A stretch of DNA of 38,598 nucleotides. Origin: a virus. Within the stretch, counting starts at the first letter, position 1, and each line of letters begins with the position of its first letter. Under the pieces are notes generated by a model. It had not been told where the DNA came from, did not search any database, and worked only from the letters and a program-made list of their open reading frames with translations. Shown here piece by piece: positions 1-7,199 of the stretch. The translations under genes and the position numbers were made by a program. The DNA lies in the IMG/VR virus record IMGVR_UViG_3300033146_000614, positions 1 to 38,598 of that record; one strand, 5' to 3'.

Positions 1-764
1 GGGGTGAGATTCCCCATCTTATATTCTCTGGACCCCCTGGGGTTGGGAAGACTACAACAGCTAGGATACTCTTGAGGAATCTTGATTGTGATAGGTTAAT
101 CCTAAACGGGTCCGACCAGACGAGTATTGATAATGTTCGTGAGGATATCGTTAATTTTATAAGTACTGTAAGTTTCAAACCCTTTAAGGTTGTATTTTAT
201 GATGAAGGTGAGAAGTTATCTCGTCAGGCTTGGGATGCGTTGAAGGGTGTTTTGGAGAAGTATAGTAAGTACGCTAGGTTTATATTCACAACTAACACTT
301 TACATAAGATCCCGTCTGCGATACGTTCGAGGTGTCAGAAGTTTGAGTTTCCTAAGTTAGGTAAGGAAGATAACATCGTTTATTATGAGAAGATACTGAA
401 GAATGAGGGTATTTCATATACAGCTAAGGATTTAGAGACTGTATATAAGTATAATAATGGGGATTTGCGTAGTGCTATTAATTATTTGGATAGTCATACG
501 ATAGGGGGTAAATTAACTATTGAGCATACTGTATATTATCAGATTGCTAAGTTAGTCGCTGCTGGTGATGTATTAGGATTGAAGAAATTCTTTGCTGCTA
601 ATGCTGTTGAGTGGGAGGGTTTATACAGATTCTTTTATGAGCGTATAGATGATTTAGATAAGTTATTGGTAATAGCTAAGTATATGCAATTTCATACTAG
701 TGTGATTGACCCGGAGATTAATTTTGTTGGTATGGTGATAGCAATGTTGGAGTTGAAGAAATGA
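1..764 (+). CDS. 44: Sliding-clamp loader large subunit (gp44-like), 5' truncated by window edge
   Basis: AAA+ ATPase that loads the sliding clamp onto primer-template DNA. The reading frame is open from base 3, so the true start is upstream of the window. Walker A (GPPGVGKT) is encoded at 30-53. A Walker B-like FYDEGEKLS follows, then the sensor-1 stretch FIFTTN and the arginine-finger SRC motif (IRSRCQKF), in the order expected for the gp44/RFC family. The C-terminal part is helical with no recognisable motif, as in the family's collar domain. The stop overlaps the next gene's ATG by 4 bases (ATGA), so the two are probably translationally coupled. A candidate small clamp-loader subunit lies at 1828-2127, supporting a replication cluster. 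Confidence 0.9.
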   Translation, partial: GEIPHLIFSGPPGVGKTTTARILLRNLDCDRLILNGSDQTSIDNVREDIVNFISTVSFKPFKVVFYDEGEKLSRQAWDALKGVLEKYSKYARFIFTTNTLHKIPSAIRSRCQKFEFPKLGKEDNIVYYEKILKNEGISYTAKDLETVYKYNNGDLRSAINYLDSHTIGGKLTIEHTVYYQIAKLVAAGDVLGLKKFFAANAVEWEGLYRFFYERIDDLDKLLVIAKYMQFHTSVIDPEINFVGMVIAMLELKK

Positions 765-1165
765 AAAATGTGAAACGTATATTAAAAGAGTTACATGATT
801 ATTTTGGAGTTAGACCAGCAGGTTCGTATTTATTATTGGATGCTGGGATTGTTGATTCTATTGATGATGTTGATATATTGGTCAATAAAAAGGATTGGGA
901 GCAAGTTAAATCATATTTCGTTAATAATGGGTATGGGCATGAACTAGATAATAATAAAGACATATATGGAACTATTAGCAATATTCATGATGTGTTGACT
1001 GTAAAAACTGCTGCTGGGTATTCATTTGATTTGATAAAAGTTAAAGCTGTTGAACAGTGGGAATTAATCGAAGTTATGAAGTATAAATTAGATAGGTTAA
1101 CAGGTAGAGATGAAAAACATATATTAGATTATATTAAATGGAGGAAGAAGAATGACAATAAGTGA
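761..1165 (+). CDS. Nucleotidyltransferase-fold protein
   Basis: A 134-residue protein with the minimal nucleotidyltransferase signature: G21-S22 in the first strand/turn and D36-V-D38 in the next strand (GSYLLLDAG...SIDDVDIL). A later acidic strand, YSFDLIKV, could supply the third carboxylate. This matches the MNT/Pol-beta-type fold found in antitoxins and DUF4269-like proteins, but the substrate cannot be told from sequence. It starts on the gp44 stop (ATGA overlap) and overlaps the next gene by 14 bases, so it belongs to the replication operon. A second, larger nucleotidyltransferase-like gene is at 25674-26549. Fold call fairly sure; biological role unknown. Confidence 0.65.
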   Translation: MKNVKRILKELHDYFGVRPAGSYLLLDAGIVDSIDDVDILVNKKDWEQVKSYFVNNGYGHELDNNKDIYGTISNIHDVLTVKTAAGYSFDLIKVKAVEQWELIEVMKYKLDRLTGRDEKHILDYIKWRKKNDNK

Positions 1166-1448
1166 AGCGTTAAGTTTAAGTAAAATGGTTAGGGAAAGAC
1201 TTGGTGATTTGAAAAGTTTGAGATCTGAAGTATCTATATCAACTACACAGTATTACGGTGGTGATGATAGGAAGATTGTTGAACCTAAGTTTTCTGTTGA
1301 GGTTGTAGACGCTAGAATCTCAGAATTGCAGTTATGGTTAACTAGTATTGACATTGCAATTAAGACTGCTAATCAATCTACTATATTAAGTGAACCACTA
1401 GTTAATGGTGTAGTATTAACAAGTATTGATTTATTAAGACCGTTATAA
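1152..1448 (+). CDS. Hypothetical protein, 98 aa
   Basis: The gene begins after a strong ribosome site (GGAGG, about 7 bases upstream) inside the end of the nucleotidyltransferase gene. The protein is mostly helical: an N-terminal helix (about residues 3-25), a polar stretch, then a long helix ending in VVLTSIDLLRPL. No catalytic or metal-binding motif is visible and I do not recognise the family. Translation is probably coupled to the upstream gene. The 200 bases after its stop hold no gene but contain a candidate structured RNA. Confidence 0.6.
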   Translation: MTISEALSLSKMVRERLGDLKSLRSEVSISTTQYYGGDDRKIVEPKFSVEVVDARISELQLWLTSIDIAIKTANQSTILSEPLVNGVVLTSIDLLRPL

Positions 1449-1456
1449 AATAAAAA

Positions 1457-1628
1457 GGGGTTGTTGTTTGATAAAAGAATAATATAGGTGGTCACAACTT
1501 AATGTGAAAGAGGTAATTGAACGAATTCGATTTTATTATTATTAAGTTCAATACTCACTTTTATTGTTATTTGTTATTAACCTTATTATAAAACTTTAAC
1601 TTATATATTTTTTTATCGGCACAACCCC
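1457..1628 (+). ncRNA. Candidate structured RNA in the gp44-gp62 interval
   Basis: Closing helix GGGGTTGT (1457-1464) pairs with ACAACCCC (1621-1628). A nested helix GATAAAA (1470-1476) pairs with TTTTATC (1611-1617). Inside are a hairpin TCACA/TGTGA (1492-1496, 1503-1507), a hairpin TTGAAC/GTTCAA (1517-1522, 1546-1551), and a possible AGGTAAT/ATTAACCT helix enclosing the latter. No open frame or ribosome site lies in the interval. Several nested helices in AT-rich DNA, one of them GC-rich, suggest a folded transcript, but AT-rich DNA pairs easily and I recognise no known RNA class. It could also be a long-range 5' structure of the next gene. Confidence 0.35.
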
Positions 1629-1632
1629 GATT

Positions 1633-1641
1633 TAATAAGTA
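1633..1641 (+). promoter_or_regulatory. Late-promoter-like box (TAATAAGTA variant)
   Basis: TAATAAGTA differs by one base from the TAATAAATA motif that precedes many head-region genes. The ATG of the next gene begins exactly 5 bases after it, the same spacing as at 8567, 15205 and 25674, which predicts a leaderless late transcript. Confidence 0.5.
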
Positions 1642-1646
1642 CTTAT

Positions 1647-1871
1647 ATGGAATTTAGAATTATCGAGTTTACTGGTACTGGTGTAGCATTTGAGGCTGGT
1701 GAAGGTGATCCTGTTGGTGAAGGTAATCAAACAACTGTCGGTAAGATTAGAATGTCACCAAACCGTAAAAAGAAGACTACCATAGCAAGAAGACCTGAAG
1801 ATGAAATAATGAAGAGAAAAAGGAAGAATGATGAAGAAAAAAACGACTGTAAAAGAAGAGAGTGCAACTAA
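1647..1871 (+). CDS. Small basic protein with capsid-targeting-like leader
   Basis: A 74-residue protein that opens MEFRIIEF, the M-x-F-x-[IV]-[IL]-E leader shared with five other genes here (8567, 20819, 21013, 21737, 25674). The IIE tripeptide fits the [I/L]-x-E cleavage rule of T4-type prohead proteases. The remainder is Gly-rich, then strongly Lys/Arg-rich, which suits an internal head protein contacting DNA. There is no ribosome site; a late-type box ends 5 bases before ATG. Its 3' end overlaps the next gene by 44 bases in another frame, so its C-terminal Lys/Arg tract may be partly shaped by that overlap. Function is inferred only. Confidence 0.55.
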   Translation: MEFRIIEFTGTGVAFEAGEGDPVGEGNQTTVGKIRMSPNRKKKTTIARRPEDEIMKRKRKNDEEKNDCKRRECN

Positions 1872-2127
1872 CAGACCATTTGAATTTGTAACATTTATAA
1901 AAAATAATGTTGATTTAAAAGGTGATGAATTAAAGAATTTTAACCCCGTTTTGATCAATAAACTTTACTATTTTTCTGGTAAGGAAGTTGAATCTAATTT
2001 CATGAATTTCTATTGGGATATACCTATAGATTTAAAATATAAAATATACAGGAAATTATATTCAGGTGTTCGAAATGTTAATTGGATTAAGAATACAAAA
2101 AAGAAGAAAAAGAACACTAAAGTGTGA
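1828..2127 (+). CDS. 62: Probable clamp-loader small subunit (gp62-like)
   Basis: A 99-residue protein. The core RPFEFVTFIKNNVDLKGDEL followed by a [FY]-x-P-x-L-I-N-x-x-[YL] segment, then a stretch ending IYRKLYSG...VNWIK, resembles the short gp62-type clamp-loader small subunits of T4-like marine phages (pattern NPFDF..I...K......YxPF..N..LS......KxRFxKW). The gp44-like gene lies just upstream, which supports the pairing. AGGA lies just before tandem ATGs at 1828 and 1831; 1831 has the better spacing. The C-terminus is a Lys run. It is shorter than T4 gp62 (187 aa), so the assignment is by motif and context. Confidence 0.55.
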   Translation: MMKKKTTVKEESATNRPFEFVTFIKNNVDLKGDELKNFNPVLINKLYYFSGKEVESNFMNFYWDIPIDLKYKIYRKLYSGVRNVNWIKNTKKKKKNTKV

Positions 2128-2133
2128 TATAAT
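2114..2133 (+). promoter_or_regulatory. Early-type promoter with palindrome
   Basis: Palindrome ACACTAAAGTGT (2114-2125), then GA, then TATAAT (2128-2133). The same palindrome-to-box geometry occurs at 29472, 31850, 32745 and 33806, with variants at 27319 and 37484. It overlaps the end of the gp62-like gene and precedes the gene at 2152, which has a strong GGAGGTGA ribosome site. Confidence 0.75.
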
Positions 2134-2151
2134 ATGTACGGAGGTGAAAGA

Positions 2152-2292
2152 ATGATTAGTATGAGATTGAGAATAGAAAATGAAGACAACCCAGAATATG
2201 CCCAACATATAGTAGTTGAAAAATATACAGACAGATCTAATATGTTAGTTAGATTTTTCAATGCATTAAAAGTCTTTGTATTTGGTGAATGA
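2152..2292 (+). CDS. Small hypothetical protein, 46 aa
   Basis: ATG follows GGAGGTGA by a good spacing and an early-type promoter lies about 20 bases upstream, so this short frame is very probably translated. The sequence (MISMRLRIENED...FNALKVFVFGE) has no recognisable motif. It overlaps the start of the next gene. Confidence 0.65.
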   Translation: MISMRLRIENEDNPEYAQHIVVEKYTDRSNMLVRFFNALKVFVFGE

Positions 2293-2914
2293 ATTGGAAG
2301 TTAAATTAACTAAAGATGGATTATTAGTAGATGGTAAACTTACATCTGAATATCCGAAAAATGTAAATGTATTACACTGTTATGATTGTACAATAGAAAA
2401 GGGTACAAGATTGATAGACATTTTCGAATACCTTAATAAGGATATAAGTAAATGGGAAGCATTATTGGGTAATTGGAGTGGTGAGTTTATAAAAAATGGT
2501 GTTGATAACAAGAAAATAGACAAGGGTTCTGAGGTCGATTATTTAGAAATGTATTGGTATATAATGAAAGATGAATCAGGTGATATTGAAATTCAAAATT
2601 TCATGTCATTTCATGGATTATCAAATACTGACAACACAATGTATAGCCTGTCATTATCACCAATAGAAGAATTAATGTTTTATGAGATAAAAGTTAATGA
2701 TAATGTAGTAGGTTATGAAAATGGTGAATACGTAACAATGTTCCAAAGGAAACCAACACTATTCAATATATTGTTCGGTCTGTTTTGGGAGATATCATTC
2801 TATGGGGATACAAAAAATAAAGTCGAAGTTGTTAAGGATTTGAATAGTATAGATATGGACAACTTAGAGACTGTTTCTATAGATGAGTTGATAGATGAAA
2901 TGGAGAATGAATGA
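2285..2914 (+). CDS. Hypothetical protein, about 209 aa
   Basis: The frame is open from TTG 2276. I place the start at GTG 2285 (MNELEVKLTKDG), overlapping the upstream stop by 8 bases; TTG 2294 is the alternative, and no in-frame ATG or clear ribosome site exists, so coupling is likely. The first third contains LxVDGKLTSEYPKNVNVLHCYDC, a small beta-rich segment with a Cys pair. The middle has EEL.FYEIKVN and a hydrophobic stretch (TLFNILFGLFWEISFYG), and the C-terminus is acidic. I do not recognise the family. Its stop overlaps the polymerase ATG by 4 bases. Confidence 0.65.
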   Translation: MNELEVKLTKDGLLVDGKLTSEYPKNVNVLHCYDCTIEKGTRLIDIFEYLNKDISKWEALLGNWSGEFIKNGVDNKKIDKGSEVDYLEMYWYIMKDESGDIEIQNFMSFHGLSNTDNTMYSLSLSPIEELMFYEIKVNDNVVGYENGEYVTMFQRKPTLFNILFGLFWEISFYGDTKNKVEVVKDLNSIDMDNLETVSIDELIDEMENE

Positions 2915-4764
2915 TACACATAACGTTCATAAGTACAAAAGATGAATATTATAAGAATCAGGAGTTATTAGATTCTAATAGATTGATTAAGTTTAATCCA
3001 AATATATTCGAACACTTGGAAGTCGGTTCAAAAATAAAAGATTCCAACTTAATAATATTTTTTGAAAAGGCATTAATAGAAACCTACCCAGATCGAACCC
3101 GTTTTGGATTCTTCGGAACTAATGGTGGTGAAAGTTTAAATTTCTCAATTAGAGACTATTCATTTTATGACACATACTCGAAGAATGAACAGAATGAAGA
3201 TTTTAAGTATATAACAGATAAGATTGATAAGTTTTTGAAGAGGTATGCAATTGTTAAGGTAACTAATTCATTGATATATTATAATGATATTAACTTCAAT
3301 ACTAATTCATATAAGAATAAACATAAATCAAATGTCAAGTATGTCGAACACCCCTCAGGTGAGTTTGATTCATATGATGGTAAGAAGCTCATGCCTATTA
3401 ACAGAGATGTAGTTACCTCAAAAAAAACATATGACGGGCACTTATCAGCTTCACAACTATTTCATTATGATAATTTTCCAGGTTTGAGATATACAAAAGT
3501 CTATAACTATATAACATATGATATTGAGAATAACATGAGTCTTAATTTGGACACAACTCCAGAACCTGTGATATCGTTGGTGTGTTATTCTAATGTGTTG
3601 GATACAACGTTCTCTTGGTTGTTAAAACATAAACCTGAGCAAGAATTTGACGCTAGTAAATTCGATTCTAAAGTTTTTGTTTTCGTTAATGAAGTTGAAA
3701 TGTTGAAACACTTTCTATTGTTTGTGAGAAAGTTGGGTGTTAGTCTAATACAAGGTTGGAACTCTGATGGATTCGATAATGTATATCTTTTGAATAGATG
3801 TAAAGCTATAGGTGTGAACGTATCAGAAACTTTTAAAGGGTTAAGACTGAATACGAATAAAGAGGGTCGTAGATACTACAGAGCTAATAATATGATATTC
3901 TTCGATTTAATGACATATTATAAGATGGCAACGATTAAGAATAAACCTAAAGATTTCAAATTGAACACTGTAGCTGAGCACGTTTTCAAAGAAAATAAGG
4001 TTGAGCACGAAGGTATAGATGTTATGTGGATAAATGATCCACATAAGCTTATAGAATACAATATACAGGACGTCTATCTAACAGAACGTATATCAGTTGA
4101 GGTTAGACTATTATCATCTGCTATGGCTCTACAATCGATTTGCCCACAAGATTTTGATAATATATATTATAACTCGAAAACTATCGAAAATCTCATACAT
4201 ATGCACTTCAAACATTTAAAGTTCCCAACTAAAGTTAACAACGTTAAACGTGGTAAATTTAAAGGTGCATTAGTCGTTGAACCAAAACCTGGTTTATATA
4301 ATGATGTTGCTGTATTAGATTATGCTAGTCTATATCCGAGTATAATTATTACAATGAACTTGTCACCAGAGACAATAATAACGGGGCAAGAATTTGATGT
4401 AAATACAATGGCTAAGATAGATGATGTAATATTCGACCAAGAAGTTGAAGGTATTATACCACAAATAACAAAATATTTATTGAGTAAGAGAGATGAGATA
4501 AAGAATGAAAAGAGTAAATATCCTGGGAATAGTGACATATTCGCATTACTTAATAATAAAGAACAAAGTTTTAAGAGACTTGTTAATAGTGCATATGGAG
4601 TTTTAGGTTATGAAGGGTTCTTTTTATATGATGAAAGAGTTGCAAGAAGTATAACATTCATAGATAGAGAGATATTGAAATGGACTATAAAAACTGGAGA
4701 AGACAACGGATATAACAACCTTTTTTCAGATACTGATAGTGTATTCTTCGAACTAGGTGAATAA
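2911..4764 (+). CDS. 43A: DNA polymerase family B, N-terminal and palm part (split gp43)
   Basis: A 617-residue replicative polymerase fragment containing the proofreading exonuclease and most of the palm. Exo I is YDIEN (D204), Exo II is WNSDGFD (F288 region) and Exo III is YNIQD (D387). Pol motif A is DYASLYPS (from residue 470), motif B is KRLVNSAYG (from 555) and motif C is SDTDS (D607). All catalytic residues are therefore here. The chain ends ten residues after motif C (VFFELGE then stop), where RB69/T4 polymerase continues into the C-terminal palm and thumb. That missing part is the separate gene at 6023-6766. ATGA overlap with the upstream gene suggests coupling. A functional enzyme would need the two chains to associate. 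Confidence 0.95.
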   Translation: MIHITFISTKDEYYKNQELLDSNRLIKFNPNIFEHLEVGSKIKDSNLIIFFEKALIETYPDRTRFGFFGTNGGESLNFSIRDYSFYDTYSKNEQNEDFKYITDKIDKFLKRYAIVKVTNSLIYYNDINFNTNSYKNKHKSNVKYVEHPSGEFDSYDGKKLMPINRDVVTSKKTYDGHLSASQLFHYDNFPGLRYTKVYNYITYDIENNMSLNLDTTPEPVISLVCYSNVLDTTFSWLLKHKPEQEFDASKFDSKVFVFVNEVEMLKHFLLFVRKLGVSLIQGWNSDGFDNVYLLNRCKAIGVNVSETFKGLRLNTNKEGRRYYRANNMIFFDLMTYYKMATIKNKPKDFKLNTVAEHVFKENKVEHEGIDVMWINDPHKLIEYNIQDVYLTERISVEVRLLSSAMALQSICPQDFDNIYYNSKTIENLIHMHFKHLKFPTKVNNVKRGKFKGALVVEPKPGLYNDVAVLDYASLYPSIIITMNLSPETIITGQEFDVNTMAKIDDVIFDQEVEGIIPQITKYLLSKRDEIKNEKSKYPGNSDIFALLNNKEQSFKRLVNSAYGVLGYEGFFLYDERVARSITFIDREILKWTIKTGEDNGYNNLFSDTDSVFFELGE

Positions 4765-4766
4765 CA

Positions 4767-5102
4767 ATGGGAATGGGATTATTCAGTAGTAGTTCATATA
4801 CACAAAAATGTGAAGAGGTTGTGTTTAGACCTAGTCCAAAAAGACATAACTATAAGATACTAAAACATATTAACCTTAATAATAATCTAGTAATCTTAAT
4901 TAGATATAAAGACGTAGATAATTATGAGGGGAAGAAGATTCTAGTATATGAAAATACAAATATGAATATATTGAATTTACAAGGTGACATTGACCCACAC
5001 TTCTCGGAAAGTTCTAAGCTCTTGTCTCCTGTAGCAAGGTTCGAACCCACTGAGAGAGGTTGGAATTGGGCATGTAGATTTATGATGGAAATAGGAGAAT
5101 AA
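4767..5102 (+). CDS. Hypothetical protein between polymerase halves, 111 aa
   Basis: Starts 2 bases after the polymerase N-part stop; a GAACTAGGTGA stretch just upstream is a weak ribosome site. The protein is mixed alpha/beta with strands such as LVILIRYKDVDN and KKILVYENTN, and an aromatic C-terminus (RGWNWACRFMMEIGE). No endonuclease motif (GIY-YIG, HNH, LAGLIDADG) is visible, so it is not an obvious homing agent for the split. Confidence 0.6.
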   Translation: MGMGLFSSSSYTQKCEEVVFRPSPKRHNYKILKHINLNNNLVILIRYKDVDNYEGKKILVYENTNMNILNLQGDIDPHFSESSKLLSPVARFEPTERGWNWACRFMMEIGE

Positions 5103-5103
5103 A

Positions 5104-5334
5104 ATGAAAGCTGATATGGTAAACAACCCATCACATTATAATTCAGGGAAAATAGAAACTCTTGATTATATTGATGACGCATTAACACACGAAGAATACA
5201 GAGGTATGCTCAGAGGTAATATATTGAAGTATATATCCAGGGCAGGTAAAAAACATAATTTACTGGAAGATTTAAAGAAGGCTGAATTCTATTTAAAAAG
5301 ATGGATTAAGCACGAAGGTGTGGAAAATGATTAG
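5104..5334 (+). CDS. DUF3310 family protein
   Basis: A 76-residue protein with the family's hallmark features: N-terminal VNNPSHYNSGKIETLDYID, then RGNILKYISRAGKK, then EDLKKAEFYLKRWI. This matches the DUF3310/SaV-like small phage protein family common in tailed phages and usually near nucleotide-metabolism or replication genes; the biochemical function is not settled. It starts one base after the previous stop, with GGAGAAT upstream, and overlaps the next small gene. Confidence 0.9.
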   Translation: MKADMVNNPSHYNSGKIETLDYIDDALTHEEYRGMLRGNILKYISRAGKKHNLLEDLKKAEFYLKRWIKHEGVEND

Positions 5335-5461
5335 GGTAGTACTTGTTTTAGTCGGATTTTGTGTTATTGTATACTATACATTTTCGATAATTTCTAGTGT
5401 TGTAAACATTATAAAACTAGGAATTGAATCATATAGGGAGAAATACAATGGTAAGAAATAA
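5327..5461 (+). CDS. Small membrane protein, 44 aa
   Basis: ATG overlaps the end of the DUF3310 gene. The chain begins MIRVVLVLVGFCVIVYYTFSII, a single hydrophobic segment of about 20 residues, followed by a short basic tail (YREKYNGKK). This suggests a one-span inner-membrane protein. The GAAGGTG stretch upstream may serve as ribosome site. Its 3' end overlaps the next gene's start by 14 bases. Confidence 0.55.
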   Translation: MIRVVLVLVGFCVIVYYTFSIISSVVNIIKLGIESYREKYNGKK

Positions 5462-6026
5462 GAAAGAACATACTAAATGTTATAAATGTAAGAAGAATAT
5501 AAATTTTAATAATTCTATATATTATTATGATAATGTACCGTATCATTATGAATGTATATATGATAAATTAATGGAGATAGTTGGTAAGAAATACTTTGAT
5601 AATATATTTAATTCATTGCGGAAAGTTAGAGAAGATGATAAATATAGGTCGTCATATGATTTAGTCATTGTAAACTCTAAAGAATATCACGATATACAAA
5701 TGAAATCCATATTTTCGAAGATGAGAGATAAGATAATCACAGAATCTATAGCAATGCAGAATTTGAAAACATTATCACAACGGGAAGATTTCAAACCAAA
5801 TAAATTCAACACAAAATTTGTGACTTCTGTATTGGAAATGTATGATAGAAAACATCACATGAGCAATAAACAACGTGAAATGGTCTATAATATATTAAAC
5901 GATTCTGGTATAGAACTAATAATACCAAAAGAACTTAATATAAAACATCAATTAGTGTTGAAGATAAGAGAGAAGAATTATTATAGATGGTATAAAGAAG
6001 TTAATAAATACGAGGATTGCGAATGA
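5448..6026 (+). CDS. Zinc-ribbon-like hypothetical protein
   Basis: Start ATG 5448 follows AGGGAG at good spacing; an upstream in-frame start at 5424 lacks one. The 192-residue product opens with CYKCKKNINFNNSIYYYDNV then YHYEC, a CxxC...HxxC arrangement typical of a LIM/zinc-ribbon-like knuckle. The remaining 150 residues are highly basic and helical, ending NYYRWYKEVNKYEDCE. The combination could bind nucleic acid. It sits between the polymerase halves and overlaps the C-terminal half by 4 bases. It is not a recognised homing nuclease. Confidence 0.6.
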   Translation: MVRNKKEHTKCYKCKKNINFNNSIYYYDNVPYHYECIYDKLMEIVGKKYFDNIFNSLRKVREDDKYRSSYDLVIVNSKEYHDIQMKSIFSKMRDKIITESIAMQNLKTLSQREDFKPNKFNTKFVTSVLEMYDRKHHMSNKQREMVYNILNDSGIELIIPKELNIKHQLVLKIREKNYYRWYKEVNKYEDCE

Positions 6027-6766
6027 ATATAGATAGAGCAATAGAAAGGGGTAAAAACATAGAAGCAATTATAAATAAATCTATGCCGGACTTCATAAGA
6101 ACTTTCACACATTCAAAAAATGCAATAAATAGGAACCTATACGATATAGAATTCGAAAAATTATATGATAAACTGTTTCTAACACACGCAAAAAAGAAAC
6201 AAGTCGGATGGTTATCGTACTACAAAGGCAAAAAATTGGACCCGTTTAAATTCGATGTAACTGGGTTTGAAAGTATAAAGGGTGATACACCAACAATGTT
6301 CCAGGATGCATTGAATGGTTTGTATAAGGAGATACTAGCTAATTACCATAATGTTGAGAAGATTAGAAATTATGTAACTTCTGTTATAAATAAATTAAGA
6401 GATGCAACGATAGACGATCTAATCATAAGGAAGAGAATGGCTAAGGAAGTAGAAGAATATGATACTATACCACAACATATAAGAGCTGTAAATAATTCAG
6501 ACACTGTATTACATAGAGGTGATATAGTTAATATGGTATTCGTAGACGGTCCGATGGAGGTGATACATTACGACCCAACTAAACCATTTAACCATAGAAT
6601 AAATAAGAAACATTACTTTATAAAATTTTTTAGAAGTAAGATAGAAACAATGGATGAAGGTTTATTTTATAGATTATTTGAAGAGAAGACAAAACTTGTG
6701 GAGATACATAAGTCAGCATTGAAACGTACAATAAGACGTTCAATAAAGACTAAGAAGTTAATATAA
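6023..6766 (+). CDS. 43B: DNA polymerase family B, C-terminal palm/thumb part (split gp43)
   Basis: A 247-residue product whose middle matches the end of family B polymerases: KKKQVGWLSYYKGKKLD, then FDVTGFESIKGDTPTMFQ (family pattern GLE..RSDTP), a helix, then DLIIRKRMAKEVEEY and IPQHIRAVN (family pattern DLII.KRL...L.EY....PH.RA). Its N-terminus picks up where the 2911-4764 product stops, so the two together (about 864 aa) cover a whole gp43. Start ATG 6023 overlaps the previous stop and has GAGG 7 bases upstream. Its stop is followed after one base by the tmRNA-like gene. Confidence 0.88.
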   Translation: MNIDRAIERGKNIEAIINKSMPDFIRTFTHSKNAINRNLYDIEFEKLYDKLFLTHAKKKQVGWLSYYKGKKLDPFKFDVTGFESIKGDTPTMFQDALNGLYKEILANYHNVEKIRNYVTSVINKLRDATIDDLIIRKRMAKEVEEYDTIPQHIRAVNNSDTVLHRGDIVNMVFVDGPMEVIHYDPTKPFNHRINKKHYFIKFFRSKIETMDEGLFYRLFEEKTKLVEIHKSALKRTIRRSIKTKKLI

Positions 6767-6767
6767 T

Positions 6768-6896
6768 GGGGGCGCGTAGGTTCGACTATTGTTGAGAACG
6801 TAGAGATACGGATTTCCCGCAATTAAATGCACTTGTCTAATAGGGAGATTTGATTGACAATAGGACTCGGCGGGCGGCTCGCCGACGCCTCCACCA
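6768..6896 (+). ncRNA. ssrA: Compact tmRNA (ssrA-like) gene, 129 nt
   Basis: Acceptor stem GGGGGCG (6768-6774) pairs with CGCCTCC (6886-6892), followed by A and an encoded CCA (6894-6896). TAGGTTCGAC (6777-6786) matches the conserved tmRNA 5' D-loop region (GG-UUCGAC). Helix 2 is CTATTGTTGA (6786-6795) with TTGACAATAG (6854-6863). GGAC precedes a T-arm-like hairpin TCGGCG/CGCCGA (6867-6885). A tag frame reads DTDFPQLNALV from 6805 and ends in tandem stops TAA-TAG (6838-6843). A stem ATTTCCC/GGGAGAT (6812-6818, 6843-6849) encloses the tag end like helix 5. Odd points: no room for pseudoknots, and the T-loop (GGCGGCT) lacks the usual TTC. The resume codon is not certain. tmRNA rescues stalled ribosomes and tags their products. 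Confidence 0.82.
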
Positions 6897-6914
6897 TAAA
6901 AAAGGATAAAATAA

Positions 6915-7163
6915 ATGGATAAAAGAAAAATGGTAGCTAAATACAACGAAGAAGCATTAATACCAGATGGGTTCGAATCGGCAATAATTGGAGTATCTTT
7001 CAATTTCGGGAAAGAACCAGTTGCTGCGATATCATACTCGAAATGTATAGATATCTTAATGTCTAGAGATAATATGACACAAGAGGAAGCTGTAGAATTT
7101 TTTGAATTTAATGTCTTGGGTTACGGTGGTGGGGATACACCTTCATTTGTATTTGAATTCTAA
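6915..7163 (+). CDS. Conserved phage hypothetical protein, 82 aa
   Basis: Follows the tmRNA by 18 bases with an AAGGA ribosome site. The sequence (LIPDGFESAIIGVSFNFGKEPVAAISYSKCIDILMSRDNMTQEEAVEFFEFNV...GGDTPSFVF) matches a small family widespread in tailed phages, with the pattern [A/D]GFDxAIIG, then MTxEEAxEFFxFNVxGxYxGxxTPxF. No catalytic role is known to me. It is the last gene before the late-type promoters begin. Confidence 0.8.
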   Translation: MDKRKMVAKYNEEALIPDGFESAIIGVSFNFGKEPVAAISYSKCIDILMSRDNMTQEEAVEFFEFNVLGYGGGDTPSFVFEF

Positions 7164-7170
7164 TGTCATT

Positions 7171-7179
7171 TAATAAATA
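7171..7179 (+). promoter_or_regulatory. Late-type promoter box TAATAAATA
   Basis: First clear copy of the nine-base motif; T4 late promoters use TATAAATA at -10. It is followed by TTATATTAGGAGAAATTATA, carrying the AGGAG ribosome site of the 7200 gene. Confidence 0.7.
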
Positions 7180-7199
7180 TTATATTAGGAGAAATTATA

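Noticed and set aside
5030-5062. tRNA T-arm-like sequence (AAGGTTCGAACCCACTG)
   Set aside because: No acceptor stem, anticodon arm or CCA can be built around it. It lies inside a coding frame and resembles the dispersed GGTTCGAACC element.
4767-6026. Intein or homing endonuclease within the split polymerase gap
   Set aside because: No Cys/Ser-1 splice junction, no LAGLIDADG, GIY-YIG or HNH motif in the four gap genes, and each frame has its own stop and start.
6758-7003. Minus-strand frame across the tmRNA-like gene
   Set aside because: It exists because of the GC-rich RNA gene; no promoter or ribosome site, and it overlaps the conserved 6915 gene.
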